Source: Artocarpus heterophyllus (lineage: Eukaryota > Streptophyta > Magnoliopsida > Rosales > Moraceae). Taken from it: a stretch of DNA of 64,000 nt. Below, piece after piece: positions 23,797 to 35,499 of this stretch (positions are counted from its first letter, which is position 1; the number at the start of each line of letters is the position of its first letter). The DNA lies in the NCBI GenBank assembly GCA_025403435.1, contig CM046331.1, positions 26,755,969 to 26,819,968 of the forward strand, written 5' to 3'. A program made the translations under genes and the position numbers. Below the pieces are notes generated by a model. That model saw nothing but the letters and a program-made list of their open reading frames with translations, made no database searches and had not been told where the DNA came from.

Positions 23797-24189
23797 ATGG
23801 CGGCTGCAGTTCAGTGTTTATCTTCTTCATGTTTGGCTCTTCCTTCCAAGCTCAGCAGCCTCTCCATCAATGGCTCCTCTCGCTCCACCTCTTTCAGCTT
23901 CTCCGCTAATGTCTCCCATCATCTCTTCTCCGAAGGTAAACCATTTACCAAACTCTCTCTCTCTCGCTTCTCAACTTCCGTTTGGTTCCCGAGAAAATTT
24001 TTCGGTTTTTGTCAGGGTGTTTGTCGATGAGTGGGGTTCAGAGGCCGATGCGTCGTTCTGCGGTGGTGGTGTGCGAGGCTGCTCCGAAGAAAAAGGCGGA
24101 TTCCGCTGCGAAGAGAGACAGGCAGGCCGAGAAGAGGCGGATTTACAACAAAGCGAAGAAATCTGAAGTCAAAACACGGATGAAGAAGG

Positions 24190-24262
<73 letters not shown>

Positions 24263-25929
24263 TGCTGAATTTTGAGGTCACATTGTAGTTTTTTCTTTTT
24301 CCTTTTTAATGAAGTGAGTTTTGATGTTTTGTAGTGTGTTTTTTGGATAGTAAATACCATATTGATAATCGGAGGGTTTTCTTGAAAGTTATTTTGGATA
24401 AAAAAAATCATGTGTTTAATGGAAATGTGAGAATCTATTTTTTTTTCTCAATTTATTTTGAACTCATTTCTGTACAAGTTGTCTACTTTTTATTTGTTTG
24501 GGTTTCTTTGGAGTTAAATCTTTAGTATAAATAGGAAATTAGAATATAGCAGATTTTTTTGGGTTAATGTGAATGAGAATACCAGAAAGAACCTTACTTG
24601 TCAGTTGTCCTTCAGTTGTTTTATCTCTTTTATACTTCTAATTTTGTGAGATTCATTACATTGCTTATGCAATTCAAGGGTCTACGCATTGGGGTTGAAG
24701 GTTAAATTTTTAGACAATGAAAAGGGTGGCGCGGGTCAGGAGAGAAAGGGCATGATCTGACTTTTTCTCTTATTGCCTCTGTGGGTTACATGATGTGCAA
24801 CTGAGCTCAAAGTGAAGCATTTACTGGTGTTACAACAAAATTAGAACTCAAGGAATTACGTGGCTTTAGTTTGAAAAATTACTTCTCCAACTTTCTCCCA
24901 AAAATTACAAGAAATAGGAAGTGTGAGAACGACAACAGTGAGGCTAGAATAATGTTTTGTCAACACGGGGAGAAAAAGGTTGATTTGAGCATCGTTATGT
25001 TAGAAGTTAATAGCCTTTTTGTTCTAAGCGGTGCGTTGTTACTCTTGAAATTGAGATGATCAATAATGAAATATAAGATATTTAGGAATCAGAATTCCTC
25101 AAGAATAGGTTTTCTAGGCTCATGGTATCCATCAACCATGTGCTTATGTTGTGACAGCTAAAGTTTGTGCGGTAGCAATTTTGCTTATGGACTATTATTG
25201 GAAGTCTTGTGTCTGGGCTTGTAACTCCCTTACTCTTTCTGTACTTTTTCTACTTGATCTCATAATATTTTATTTTGACCTTCTGACCCGTTGGTAGACT
25301 TTCTTCTCCCCTGATTATTGACTAGTTTGCAGTAATTAGAATTGGAGATTTAATGGACTATTAGTTTTCCATAATAAATATTATATCTACTGATAAACTA
25401 AATTGATTCACTCCTAAGATTTCCGCTCTTTTTCTTTATTTCTCTTTTTAAGTAATTGTTGTTTTTTAAGCCACTAAAATACATGTAGCAAGAAGGACTT
25501 TCTCATCTATGATCTTCTATTAGTGATTTATGGATTCTAATACGGAAAGTTTCTGGATATCTTTGTTCTTGACATCCTTCCGTAACTATGGCATTGGTTA
25601 TAAGAGTGTCCTGGAAACTTGCCGAAGTTTCTGAGCTTAACTAGATAAGTTGAAGTTTCTTGTGGTTTTTGTGATCTTGTTTGCGCTGTGTTTACCAGGT
25701 TTTGGAAGCTTTGGACACACTAAAAAAGAAAGAGGATGCTCAGGCAGAGGAAGTTCTTTCTATCGAGAAGCTGATTGCTGAGGCATACTCCGTCATTGAC
25801 AAAGCGGTTAAGGTTGGAACACTGCATAGGAACACCGGAGCACGCAGAAAGTCTCGGTTAGCCAGAAGAAAGAAGGCCGTAGAGACTCACCATGGCTGGT
25901 ATACCCCTACTCCTGCAGCAACCTCCTGA
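23797..25929 (+). CDS. RPS20: Plastid small ribosomal subunit protein bS20c
   Basis: Three exons: 23797-23935, 24016-24188 and 25699-25929; 543 nt, 180 aa. Exon 1 and the start of exon 2 encode a Ser-rich transit peptide (MAAAVQCLSSSCLALPSKLS). The likely cleavage region is near RRSAVVVCEAAPKKKADS, which is conserved in plant bS20c. The mature part is typical bS20: AAKRDRQAEKRRIYNKAKKS, then VLEALDTLKK, IEKLIAEAYSVIDKAVK and TLHRNTGARRKSRLARRK. It binds 16S rRNA early in 30S assembly in the chloroplast stroma. The frame change within the transit peptide is an 80-nt intron (GAAG|GTAAAC...TTTGTCAG|GG), not an error. Intron 2 begins GTCTCT and runs at once into a compound microsatellite. Confidence 0.95.
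24189..24262 (+). repeat. Compound (CT)n(AC)n(AT)n microsatellite at the bS20c intron 2 donor
   Basis: The CT run starts in the donor itself (GTCTCTCT...), followed by AC at 24231-24252 and AT to about 24262. Slippage here could change spacing right beside the 5' splice site. Confidence 0.9.
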
Positions 25930-26942
25930 TACAAAGCCCACTTTGTGTTGCACCATAGAAGGACAGGAGGATGCTAAGATGATGTTATAACTATTTGTTT
26001 TTTTTGGACAAATATTGTGCACATATTTGCACCCCGTATCTCCATTTTTACTTAAGATGGTGCATACAAATTGAATCTAGTGTCTTTTTCTTGATTCAAA
26101 TGTTGTCACTTTCGTGTTCGGATATGGATGTATTAAAGAATACCATCAATGATTTTACCCTAACCACTGGCAGTTTGGTGTCAGCATGGTAACACTCTCA
26201 ATATAACCGTTACCGAGTTCCATGCTACATGGGCTCCTCTTGCTTGGCGTAGGAGTTCGCGCGAAATATCCGCCGTCCAATAGATCCGACCAATCCAATT
26301 GAACCCTACTGATTAAAATTGGATATTCAAGGAGTATTGGTTTGGATTTGCACCATGTTTTCACAGATTTAATTTAATTGGAATGGCCTGGTTGCGTTTA
26401 AGGAGAACATCATATTCATTTTAGTGAGGCAGAAATAGGGAGAAAAAAAATGTTTCTGCATCCTTTTTTAATATTACAATTCCTATTCCACCTTCCCTTT
26501 TAACGTTTGTGCGGAGAGATTATTGATGCAGCCAGAATGTGAGAAAGCCAATTTAACGTTCAGTTCTTTAGATGCAATTTAAACCAACCAAAAAAAAAAA
26601 CTGTTAATTTAAAGATGCGTCGTCTAGGTTTTGCTTATCTACTTATTAGGGTTGTATGCAACCTACACACAATTCGTTAAAATAAATAAATAAATCTACA
26701 CAAAAATCTAGCCAAAATAAGGAAAACATGAATGAAACAGGTTAATTAAATTTTCAAAAAAAAAAAAAAAAACACATTTCAAGAGACAGATAAACAATTA
26801 CATACATTCATTAAACTCAGGAATGGATCCTCAAAACTCCTCCAACCATTTGGAAAAGACCTTATAAAGAATGTATTTTTCATTTTTTCAACTAACCTCA
26901 AAACTGAGGGAAGTATTGCTTTTTCCCTCTTATTCACTTGTG
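25930..26942. other. Convergent intergenic region between bS20c and PPR gene
   Basis: Holds the 3' flanks of two convergent genes. AT-rich, no ORF with recognisable content; an A17 run at about 26757-26773. Confidence 0.4.
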
Positions 26943-28544
26943 TCAACATGTCTCGATTTTACATTCTATCTCGTTCAAATTAACGTTCATGGAATTCAAC
27001 AAAATTTTGGTTCTTGGCTCTAGCAGCATCCCCTTTGCTCTCATCTCACGGAAATAACGCAAAGCGTCTTGCCTTCTTCCTTTGTCAAAGAATCCATGAA
27101 CCATGATTGTATAAGATCGCTGGTCGGGTCCCAATCCATTTCTTTCCATTTCATTCCATGTACATTTCACTCTTTCTTGACAATCCCATTCCATATACAA
27201 CTTCAAGATCAGATTGTAAGTGTCACAAACCATTTCGAATCCATTTCTCTTCATTCTCTCCAAGAGGCCAGGAACTTCCTCTGGTTTTTTCAATGATTTG
27301 AGCAAAAAACTGTATGTCACATGATTTGGCAAACAGTCTCCCCGCTTCTGCTCCATTTCTTCCAAAATCTCATAAACAGCGCTCATCCTCCGAATCTTGC
27401 ATAGGTACTTGATCATCGTGTTGTACGTTACTAAATTCGGATGACAACCTCGTGCTTTCATTTCTTGGAGAACCACCAAAGCTTCGGGGATCCTCTTTTT
27501 GAAACCAAGCGCGTTGATGATGCAGTTGCAGATTGCAACATCCGGGTCGCAGCCATTTTCCCACATGGCCTTAAATAACTTGATTGCCGTCCCCAATTTT
27601 CCTTTCTTTGTCAGCGCGTTTATGTAAGTCCCGTAAGTGAAAAGATCCGGCAGGCATCCAGACCTGATCAAATCTTTCCAATATCTTTTCGCCTCGTGCA
27701 CATTCCCCCGCACACACCATCCGTTAAGAATTATGTTCCATGTCTTTATCTCCAAAGGAAACTCATTCATCTTCGAGTAAAACAAGGTCTCCGCAACTTC
27801 CACATGCTTGCAGCGGCACAACCACATCAAAAGGGTTTGAAACGCCACCAACTCGCGCTCAATACCAAACTCTTCCCGCCTCTCGAAAACCTCAATCGCT
27901 TCCTCGACTTTATGTGCGGCAGCGTATCTATGGAGCAAAATCCCATAAGTCGCTTCATTGAGTAGTCCTTTTCTCTCAAACATTTTCTCAAGCACTTGGC
28001 GGACTTCATCGAACCGCCTCATTTTCCCCAGAACGTCAAGAATCTCATTGTGGGATCCAGGACCGGGCAAAAACCCATTACTCCCAACTCCTTTACACGC
28101 CCAGTTGAAGAACACGTAAGCCGGTTTCCAGTCAGATTGATGCCTACGAAGCACATTCAAGAGCAAATCCTCTGTCAACTGAAACCCACACATATCAAGA
28201 GCTCGCTCGATCTCGTCCGTCGATTTGTCCCTCCGAAACTTGATAATGTTTTGAATCCAAACAGCAATTTGATCATTTGGGTCTCCTTGAAATTCGTCAG
28301 AATCAGCAAAATCCGCAAATGATCGGACAAAGGGAGAAGTTTTGGTCCAACCCAGAAAGTGGAAAAAAGTTTCAGGCTTTTCTTTAACTTTGGAGTGACT
28401 AAGTGGAAAGTTGAGTGAAATGAATGAGCGCGCAGAGTGATGGATGTTTCTGGGTTGGAAGAAGTTTAATAAGAAATTGTATTTTCGTCCGGTGTTAGTT
28501 TCCCGGGAAAATGTTCTTAGCCGTTGGAATAAAATGGGTCTCAT
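26943..28544 (-). CDS. P-class pentatricopeptide repeat protein, At3g15200-like
   Basis: Single-exon gene; ATG at 28544 (MRPILFQRLRTFSR), 533 aa. The open frame extends eight codons further, but only from a TTG. The first 60-70 residues are rich in Arg, Ser and Phe, with no acidic residue in the first ten or so positions, typical of a mitochondrial presequence. From about residue 165 to the end there are roughly ten tandem 35-aa PPR motifs, for example TYGTYINALTKKGKLGTAIK, TYNTMIKYLCKIRRMSAVYE and SYTIMVHGFFDKGRRQDALR. No E, DYW or SMR domain follows, so it is a pure P-type RNA-binding protein, expected to stabilise, process or help translate an organelle transcript. The resemblance to At3g15200 (GNVHEAKR-WKD, ALTKKGKLG, GPDQR) is from memory; the RNA target is unknown. 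Confidence 0.93.
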   Translation of the reverse strand: MRPILFQRLRTFSRETNTGRKYNFLLNFFQPRNIHHSARSFISLNFPLSHSKVKEKPETFFHFLGWTKTSPFVRSFADFADSDEFQGDPNDQIAVWIQNIIKFRRDKSTDEIERALDMCGFQLTEDLLLNVLRRHQSDWKPAYVFFNWACKGVGSNGFLPGPGSHNEILDVLGKMRRFDEVRQVLEKMFERKGLLNEATYGILLHRYAAAHKVEEAIEVFERREEFGIERELVAFQTLLMWLCRCKHVEVAETLFYSKMNEFPLEIKTWNIILNGWCVRGNVHEAKRYWKDLIRSGCLPDLFTYGTYINALTKKGKLGTAIKLFKAMWENGCDPDVAICNCIINALGFKKRIPEALVVLQEMKARGCHPNLVTYNTMIKYLCKIRRMSAVYEILEEMEQKRGDCLPNHVTYSFLLKSLKKPEEVPGLLERMKRNGFEMVCDTYNLILKLYMEWDCQERVKCTWNEMERNGLGPDQRSYTIMVHGFFDKGRRQDALRYFREMRAKGMLLEPRTKILLNSMNVNLNEIECKIETC

Positions 28545-29460
28545 TTGGCCTAAACAAACACAACACAAAAGGAAACGCAGTACTCGCCAAGGACGTCTAC
28601 CGAGGGTTGGGTAACTGCTCGTCTATTTGCTCTGGCTGTTTGGTTATTTTCAAAACTCGATGTTTACTGAAAAAAGTTTCAACATAAGTTGTCCTAAATT
28701 CTAATATGATTTTTAAGATTAAGGTTTATTTCACTTTTCATATTCAAACTATTAGTGTTCAGCAACAATAGTTGAACTATTTTGGTTTAAAATTTTGTAT
28801 GATTCAAAAGTTATACATTTTTTGAATTCAGAACCAACTTTCTCAAACACCTTTTATTACCTTCTATAGATATATATATATATATATATATATTTCTATT
28901 TTTACCGCCAAATTTCAATACGCTATAAATTTATTACTAAACTAAGTGATTTGTCTTTATGTTTGGCCCTTGTTGGCAAAAGTAGTTAAAAAATCAACAA
29001 TAAAAACCATGTGAACCCCAGATTACTTGATAATGAATGATACGTTAGACAAATCATGCCTTTAAGATGACTTTAAATAAACTTCATTTTCTACGAAAAC
29101 CAGTACAAAATATATTATAATACTAGGGCAATGGTACCTACTTATTCATGAGTTTCTTCCATGATCACTTCTAAAATTACATGGAGAAAAAGGCCTATCT
29201 TTCACATCTAATTTCATATCTTCATTCAAGAAAAATAATTTAAAAAATACAAACAAACAACCTGTTGGAAATACAAGACTACTGCCGCTTGTGTAAGGCT
29301 TCATAATTAGCAATCCAGTCTGAAATTTGTCAAAAAAAATGGACGAGAACTTCAGTAATTCTTCCCAGTTGCAAACAAAGCTTCATTTTCACCATAAAAA
29401 GAAAGTAACAACTCCCAAAATCTCAGAGGAGCACCATCTATAAGAATATTTTTAAGACCT
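28545..29460. other. Intergenic spacer with (TA)n
   Basis: Upstream DNA of the PPR gene and the 3' flank of the bS18m gene. Contains a (TA)n run at about 28868-28893. No gene seen. Confidence 0.4.
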
Positions 29461-29464
29461 CTTC

Positions 29465-32400
29465 TCAGTCCTCTACATCCTGAATCATATCGCCGCCACC
29501 AGAAAAACTCTCGTACTCAAAATCTTCCTGGGAATCCTCCATAGTTTTTCCAAAGATAAATGATTTTGTCCCCATCGTCGTGAAAGGCATTAAACCGAAG
29601 GCCCTTGCTGTTTTAATCTCCCTAGCAACCTTTCTCTGGGCCTTGGCACTAATGCGAGTCTACAAAAATGAATCAGGAATTAAACGAGTACATTCACATT
29701 AAAGGCAAGCGCATAGGAGTTGAAATCTTTGATGACAAATAAAATTCACACCTGGCTCCTTTTCTTGATAATTCCAGCCTCCGTTAAGAAGTTTGCAAGA
29801 AATCGTACATTCTGCACCAAATAACACGTTAAATGTCAAGACAAAACTACAAAGCATGATGAAAGCAATTACCACGACAATTGGAATATCAAATGATTAT
29901 CGTAAACCCCTTGTATTTTGCTTTTGTTTTTCTCCTTAAATGCCTCATATACCCAGTAACTGCAAAAATTCTTTCAAATTCTTCCTTCAAATTCCTCCGC
30001 TTAGTTGATAGAAGAAGAAGCAATTTCCCAAGTTTATCCTTACCTAAAAAATTCTGAAAACACTAACATTATGTCCTGTATACAATCCAAACCACCTAGT
30101 TCTTCCTTATTCCCCCTATTTTCCTCTCCACCCACACGCTCTCCCTCCTTTCTGTGCCAATGTAGTGAACACCTTCATTGACACGCCAACCAAGCTCTGA
30201 ACTTGGTGAGAGAATTGATAGAGGAGGAGATGAGGGTTGAGGAAGAAATGAGTTGTTCGGATTATGTGATAACATGCAAAGCATAAATATGGGTCGGGTA
30301 AGACATTGCAGAGAAGTTTGACAACATAGGGGAGGAATTTCAAGGTAAATTTATAATTTGAAGGGATTTTCCATAATTTCTTAGTAGACAAGGGTATCTA
30401 CAAGTAGGGGGGAGAACATAGGCATTTTGACAATTTCCCAAATATGAACCTGACCTACCAACAGTACTATCAATTTAAGCCCAGTTGAAAGGGCCATGCA
30501 CCAAAGTCTAGATAGCTATACATCATATAGAAAGGCAAAACACATGTTCGATTTACAATTCCAAATACAAGATAGAGAACAATGGTTGCTGTTTTGAAAA
30601 TTTCAAAAGCTTTCAAGGAGGTATATGAATCAATTACAATTGCACAAAAAAAAAAAAAAAAAAAAAAGAAGAAGAAGAAGAAGAAAGAAGAAATTCATGT
30701 GTTCTCTGCCTTCTATCAGCTTTGAGAAAAGAAGCAATAAGTAAGCTAACTACCATTTAACTATTCAATGCTCAATCGAACAGAAGGTAACCACTTGTAT
30801 CATTGATGGTCAAAGATGGAATTCTCTGATATTGCCCCTTGATCAATTTGAGCTGCCTTCTAAATGAAGAACAATTTAAATTTTTTCCTTCACCGAATTT
30901 TATCAAAGAAACATTGTTCCAAATAGAAACAGACAGCATCGTGGCTTAGAAGAATATGATTGTTATAAATTAAGAAGCCTTTAATAATTTGAAAAATAAA
31001 ATAAAATAAAATAACAAAAAGCAAACATAACCCCACTTCTAGAATAGTAAGAAAAATAAATTTCCAGGTCAAGAAGTATCACTTCTACGCTTAATATATG
31101 ACCCATAAAGAAAAAGGAAAGGTAAAAAAAAAAAATCAGCCACAAGATAAATTGAGATACGCTTACCCTAAAATCAGCTTTTCTTAGAGCTTCCTCTGTA
31201 GTTACTTTAAACTCGGTCCTTTGGACAGGTTTACGATATGTTGGCTTAGTTAGATCAAGATCCTGCACGAGTAGCCATACTGCTTAGGAAGGACAACATA
31301 CTGAGCATAAAAGGGATATTGCTGCATACTTCTTGTGTGAGTATTTGTGGCTTGAATGTGATTGCTCTTTTGCAAAAACTCTAGTAATTATAAACGGCTA
31401 ATATTGCAAAAACTCTAGCAATTGTAAACGGGTAATACATTTCACCACAACAATAACACCAACTATTTAGACTATTTAGCAGTACCCAATACCCATAACT
31501 TCCAAATTTCAACTTGTATGTACATGTAGAACATCATTAACACCAGAGAAAATGGCAATATCAACATTGTCCTTGCCAAATACTACTGATGAGGAATGGA
31601 ATATAGTTACGTGTTTATATTGAGTTTTAATTTAATTAGGGAATATGTTATTTTGGGATCAGGATAGGCTTTGCGTTATCCATTTAGGTTAGTAGTTTCC
31701 TTATTTTGTTTTAACTAGGTTTCCTAGTTTGTCAGTGATTACAGTCTTGGTTGATGCATAATTATTGAGATTTCATATTCCCTTCTCTTGAGTTCTTGTT
31801 CCCTCGTTCTATCCCTTAGCATCTCTAATCTCACTTCCTTCAGATTCTCTTTCTTGGTTCTACATCAACGGCATAAACTGTAGAAGTATGGCACATTCGA
31901 AGACACTAAAAGGGGTTATATACCTTAACATTGTAAGTCATTCCCGGCCTAAAATTTGTATCAGGTCTGAAAGAATAATCATCTTGCAATATTTCTTCGG
32001 GGTCAAATTCAAAATATGTGGCTGCTTTCTCTAACTTCCCATCCAATCCATCCTGTAATGTGTCAAAACTTTCATCCAGCCCATCCAACTTACTGAAAGC
32101 ATTTCCTCTCCTTGTTCCTCCAGTCATTTCCGAGCCAAAGCTATCGCGACCTTTCCCAATTCTATCAAGCTTTTCAAAAAAAGCTTCAGTTTTTGTAGTT
32201 TCCCCATAATTTCCACCAAAAATTCTTCTCTCAAAATCACCGACCGATTCATGTATTGGCTGAGGTGCATCATCCTCCTTTTCACCTGTGAAATTCACCA
32301 CAAATATGATAATGAGATTCGCAAAGTCCTATTCTCGATCCAAAAAGAAGAAAATTTACTCTAGAAGAGTACATCTAAGTTTGAAATACATATAATATAA

Positions 32401-32807
32401 TCAATTTACTTCCATCTCAATAAGCTCAAGAGAATACTTATATGAAAAATCAAGATCTTAATTATAAAAGCACAAGTTCTCTTCTTTCTTCTTCTTCTTC
32501 TCCTTTTTTCCTTGGTTCTTTTCTCTGAACTTAATACCTAGAAATTATTACATCAATATCACACAGAACACAACCTAGAATTTCAAAACTCAAATTTAAC
32601 AAAACTTAAATCATATAGTAAAAAAAAAAAAAAAAAAAAAGGCCAACTACCACGCTATTAAAAGAAAAAGAAAAAAAAATAACCTGAGTGAGAATCTGTT
32701 TTGAGTGCATTTGTAGAAAGGGCTCTGAGCACATGGGGCTGCTGAAATCTGGGTGATAAAAAGACATCTTTGAAGGACCGAAGAAACGCTAATCGAGTTG
32801 CTCTCAT
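29465..32807 (-). CDS. RPS18: Mitochondrial small ribosomal subunit protein bS18m-type
   Basis: Five coding exons on the minus strand: 32807-32684, 32285-31924, 31262-31167, 29811-29752 and 29659-29465; 837 nt, 278 aa, all GT-AG. Exon 1 is an Arg-rich presequence (MRATRLAFLRSFKDVFLSPR). Exon 2 is a plant-specific acidic extension. The S18 fold is in the C-terminal third: LTKPTYRKPVQRTEFKVTTE, NVRFLANFLTEAGIIKKRSQ and TRISAKAQRKVAREIKTAR, followed by FGLMPFTTMGTKSFIFGKTM and an acidic tail. bS18 binds the platform of the small subunit near the mRNA exit. Bacterial S18 is about 75 aa, so the long N-terminal extension marks the plant mitochondrial type (At1g07210-like, from memory). A noncoding exon and intron precede the ATG. 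Confidence 0.9.
30640..30690. repeat. Poly(A) plus (GAA)n inside bS18m intron
   Basis: About 23 A residues followed by GAAGAAGAAGAAGAAG on the plus strand, that is CTTCTT...T on the sense strand of the intron. Confidence 0.8.
31370..31437. repeat. 34-bp tandem duplication in bS18m intron
   Basis: TTGCAAAAACTCTAG(T/C)AATT(A/G)TAAACGG occurs twice, starting at 31370 and 31404, with three mismatches. Confidence 0.7.
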
Positions 32808-32813
32808 TTTTGC

Positions 32814-33262
32814 TGCTTAAAATGACAATGAAACCCAAACAAAATAAAAAATAAGAAATCATAAAATTTACATTAAATCACTTGTGAATATGAAAAGGGT
32901 AAGTATTTAATTGTAAAAGAATAAGAATGAACAATGCAAAATACCAAATGACAATAAATTGTGTAAGGGAAAGCATTGAGTGGAGTGAGTGAGAGAGTGG
33001 AAGAAGGGAAAAAATATATATACTTCAAGTACTTACCTCTGAACCCACTTTTTCCAAGGAAAAAAAATGTAGAAGAATTAAAGAATGGCTCTTTGTCCCT
33101 CTTTTGGGGCAGCAGTGGTATGGTGGGAGGAAGGGAGAAGTTACAAGAGAGAAGTTTGAGAACAGAAAGAATGGGAAAATCGATCGATAAAACTTGGGGC
33201 TTAGAATTAGATACGACAATGTGTTTTAGTTTAGGGGATGGCAATGGGGCAGACTGAGGGGT
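32814..33262 (-). other. 5'UTR exon and intron of bS18m
   Basis: On the minus strand a C/T-rich leader from about 33262 ends in GGTTCAGAG|GTAAGTACTT (donor after 33037). The matching acceptor TCATTTTAAG lies at about 32816, ten bases before the ATG. A leader intron of about 220 bp is thus likely, as often seen in plant ribosomal protein genes. Confidence 0.6.
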
Positions 33263-33399
33263 GAACAATTAACATGCAGGCGGGTTGACGATTTCAAACA
33301 GGGCTTGTCAGTTTTTTCTATTTATTTACCTATTTATTTATTTTGAATGGTAGGTTGGCGAATAAGCAAACCGCAAACCAACCGTGGAATTGTGGCTGG

Positions 33400-33540
33400 G
33401 TTTTGCGGATTGGGCTTCTACAATTGGCCCAATGTATTTCTTTTAGTCTTTCGCTTAAAAAAAAAATAATAGTAATAATAAACTCAGGAGAATTCATTTA
33501 AAAAAATTGAAAGTAAAGACCAGACTTTTGTTGGGCCTTT
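33400..33540 (-). promoter_or_regulatory. Site II (TGGGCY) cluster upstream of bS18m
   Basis: ATTGGGCTT at about 33407, TTGGCCCAA at about 33424 and TTGGGCC at about 33531 lie 140-280 bp upstream of the inferred leader. TGGGCC/T site II elements bind TCP factors and are characteristic of promoters of plant ribosomal and mitochondrial protein genes (established knowledge). Action here is inferred. Confidence 0.5.
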
Positions 33541-33604
33541 TTTTTCCCAAATAATAATAAAAAAAATCATTGGATACTTTGGATATGTTTTCAAATTGAG
33601 CAAA

Positions 33605-33815
33605 TCCTTTTTTTTTTTGGATAAGAAACTGGAAACTCAAATTTTATTGATAAAATGAATTGCAAGTTACAATAGAGGAGAAGGAGTCCTCAGCACAAAG
33701 GGGGAAAAAGGAAGCAGGACAGAATGAATGAAAACAAAAAAGAGCTTAACCTCTATCAAAAACAAAAGCAGAAATAAGACTAAGCTACTGAAACAGAGAA
33801 TCCCAACCCCTCAAA
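33605..33815. repeat. Poly(T)-GGATAAGAAAC repeat, possible retroposon 3' end
   Basis: A T-run followed by GGATAAGAAAC, TTTTATTGATAAAATGAATT and purine-rich sequence. I recall similar blocks as dispersed plant repeats in which the T-run is the complement of a poly(A) tail. No coding part and no target duplication identified. Confidence 0.3.
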
Positions 33816-34960
33816 TTGAGCGAATCCGAAATGAATGATTCTCGTTAACACTGAAACTTTTCAATTTGAGTTCATTGCCTTCTGTTGCTAAAACATCCAG
33901 TTAAGCCTTGTTTTAATTCTTCCTAAAAAAAAAAAAGCATCCCATAGTATCACACTAGTTGAAGGGGAAAATATATATATATATACACACACTCAATCCC
34001 ATCATAAATTATACTTATGTCATGGAATTGAAAATAGTTTAACATATAAACCTTTTCGCTAACGCTCCTGAATTAGGTGAGGTTGCCCATCTAAGTATAA
34101 TGGAACTGTAGAGGTCAATATTCTTCTGCTATAGGCTTGCTCTTCAAGCATACAAGATACAAGTAAAGAAGTCATCATAAACTATATCTGACCCATGGAC
34201 ACAAATTTATCCGATATTTGAAAATCTTTTGGCTGTAAAAGAATTTTTCCGATATTTACCAATACCCATATTTTATCCTTGATTCTCAGCTGATACTTGC
34301 GCCTAAAACCAGAGATAATGAAGGACTTCACTATTGACTATTCAGAAGGCTACCTAGACCATTTTAGTGCAAAATTTTGCTGTTATAACTAAGAAATCAA
34401 ATAGCAACACAAAAATTCGTCCTCAAATTATCAAGCTAAGACAATATGTTTAGTTGAATAGAAATGTTCATTTGATGCAATATGAAACAAATTCATACAT
34501 AGCCAATCGCAAGATTTTCTCACCCAATTGGGACAATTACTGAAGTATATAAAACAAATACATTTGATTAAGCTTAAGGAGAAAACACCATTATAAGGAG
34601 AAAAAAAAAATCAGATGATAGCAACAACTTAGATTATATAATCGCAAAAATCAGATTATACCCAAAAAAAAAAAAACTGAAAACTATAATCAGATTATAG
34701 AATCTATCAACTTAGAAACAATCACAATATCACATAATCACGTTATCCTAAAACAGAATGAAAAAGAAAAAAAAAAAGGAAAAAAAAACCTTTGATCTCA
34801 ACGGTGCTCGCTGGCTGGCTGGCTGGCTGCCGGAGTACTTCCAAGGAAAGGGAGAGAGAAGCGCTTGCGTTCCAAGAGGCAAGAAAACCATGCTTTCAGA
34901 CTTGGTTAAAAAATTACAAAACTCAAAAAACCACATTACAAAAGAAGATCCCAAGAAAAA
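33816..34960. other. Gene-free spacer
   Basis: AT-rich; (AT)n followed by AC at about 33971-33990, and several A-runs. A GGCT tandem (GCTGGCTGGCTGGCTG) occurs near 34808-34828. No gene recognised. Confidence 0.4.
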
Positions 34961-34969
34961 CTCACCCTT

Positions 34970-35085
34970 TCAGTTTTGAGGGCTGCCGCTGCCGGTGGAC
35001 TGGAAGCGGAGAGTGGCCGTCGCAGTTGGAGAGAGGCGGAGGGGAGTTGATGGTTGCCCGAGTTTAGGGTTTTTCTTTTTAGTGG
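34970..35085 (-). other. Candidate non-coding first exon, minus strand
   Basis: On the minus strand AAAAACCCTAAACTCGGG (a telo-box) is followed by a GC-rich leader with GCGACGGCC and CAGCGGCAGCCC that stops at AACTGAAAG|GGTGAGTTTTTC, a good 5' splice site. There is no ATG in the exon. It looks like a plant 5'UTR exon, but no coding exon is found downstream before the bS18m leader. Confidence 0.4.
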
Positions 35086-35289
35086 GAGACTGAGGAGGAA
35101 GAAAAATAACAGTGTTTTTAATTCAGTCTTGAGAAAGAAATGAGAAACACCCCCCCTTGAAATGCCTTCCTAAAAATTACGATTTTTTTATTTTTTTTTT
35201 AAGGAATTACGCTTTAAGCTTTATACCTTCAATCAGTTTTTCTTTTTCTTTTTTTTTTAATTATGATGTGAGAATTGAAGTTATCAATT

Positions 35290-35480
35290 TACCGTCTGTT
35301 TGGTTGAGTAGTAAAAACCTATCATAAATTTAGTTATACATAATTTAAAGCTCTAACATGTTACAATAAAAATTAAAAAAAATTACTACAGTATAAAGCT
35401 CTCACATGCTACAGTAAAAGTAATTATAATCAATGGTTCCCACTACCTTTTTAAACACCACATTACTCTTTGTGCTCGTT
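35290..35480. repeat. Dispersed TACAGTATAAAGCTCTCACATG repeat
   Basis: Contains the complement of the CATGTGAGAGCTTTATACTG motif found near 4.0, 40.4, 41.4 and 43.5 kb. Begins with CTGTTTGGTTGAGTAGT and ends near TTTTTAAACACC. Confidence 0.5.
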
Positions 35481-35499
35481 TACTACATGGGTTTCCACA

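Noticed and set aside
23797..24030. bS20c as a frameshifted pseudogene
   Set aside because: An 80-nt GT-AG intron (23936-24015) restores the frame and the conserved sequence. A 36-nt intron starting at 23980 was also considered and is too short for plants.
28545..28568. Eight-codon extension of the PPR protein
   Set aside because: Starts with TTG; the ATG at 28544 is the credible start.
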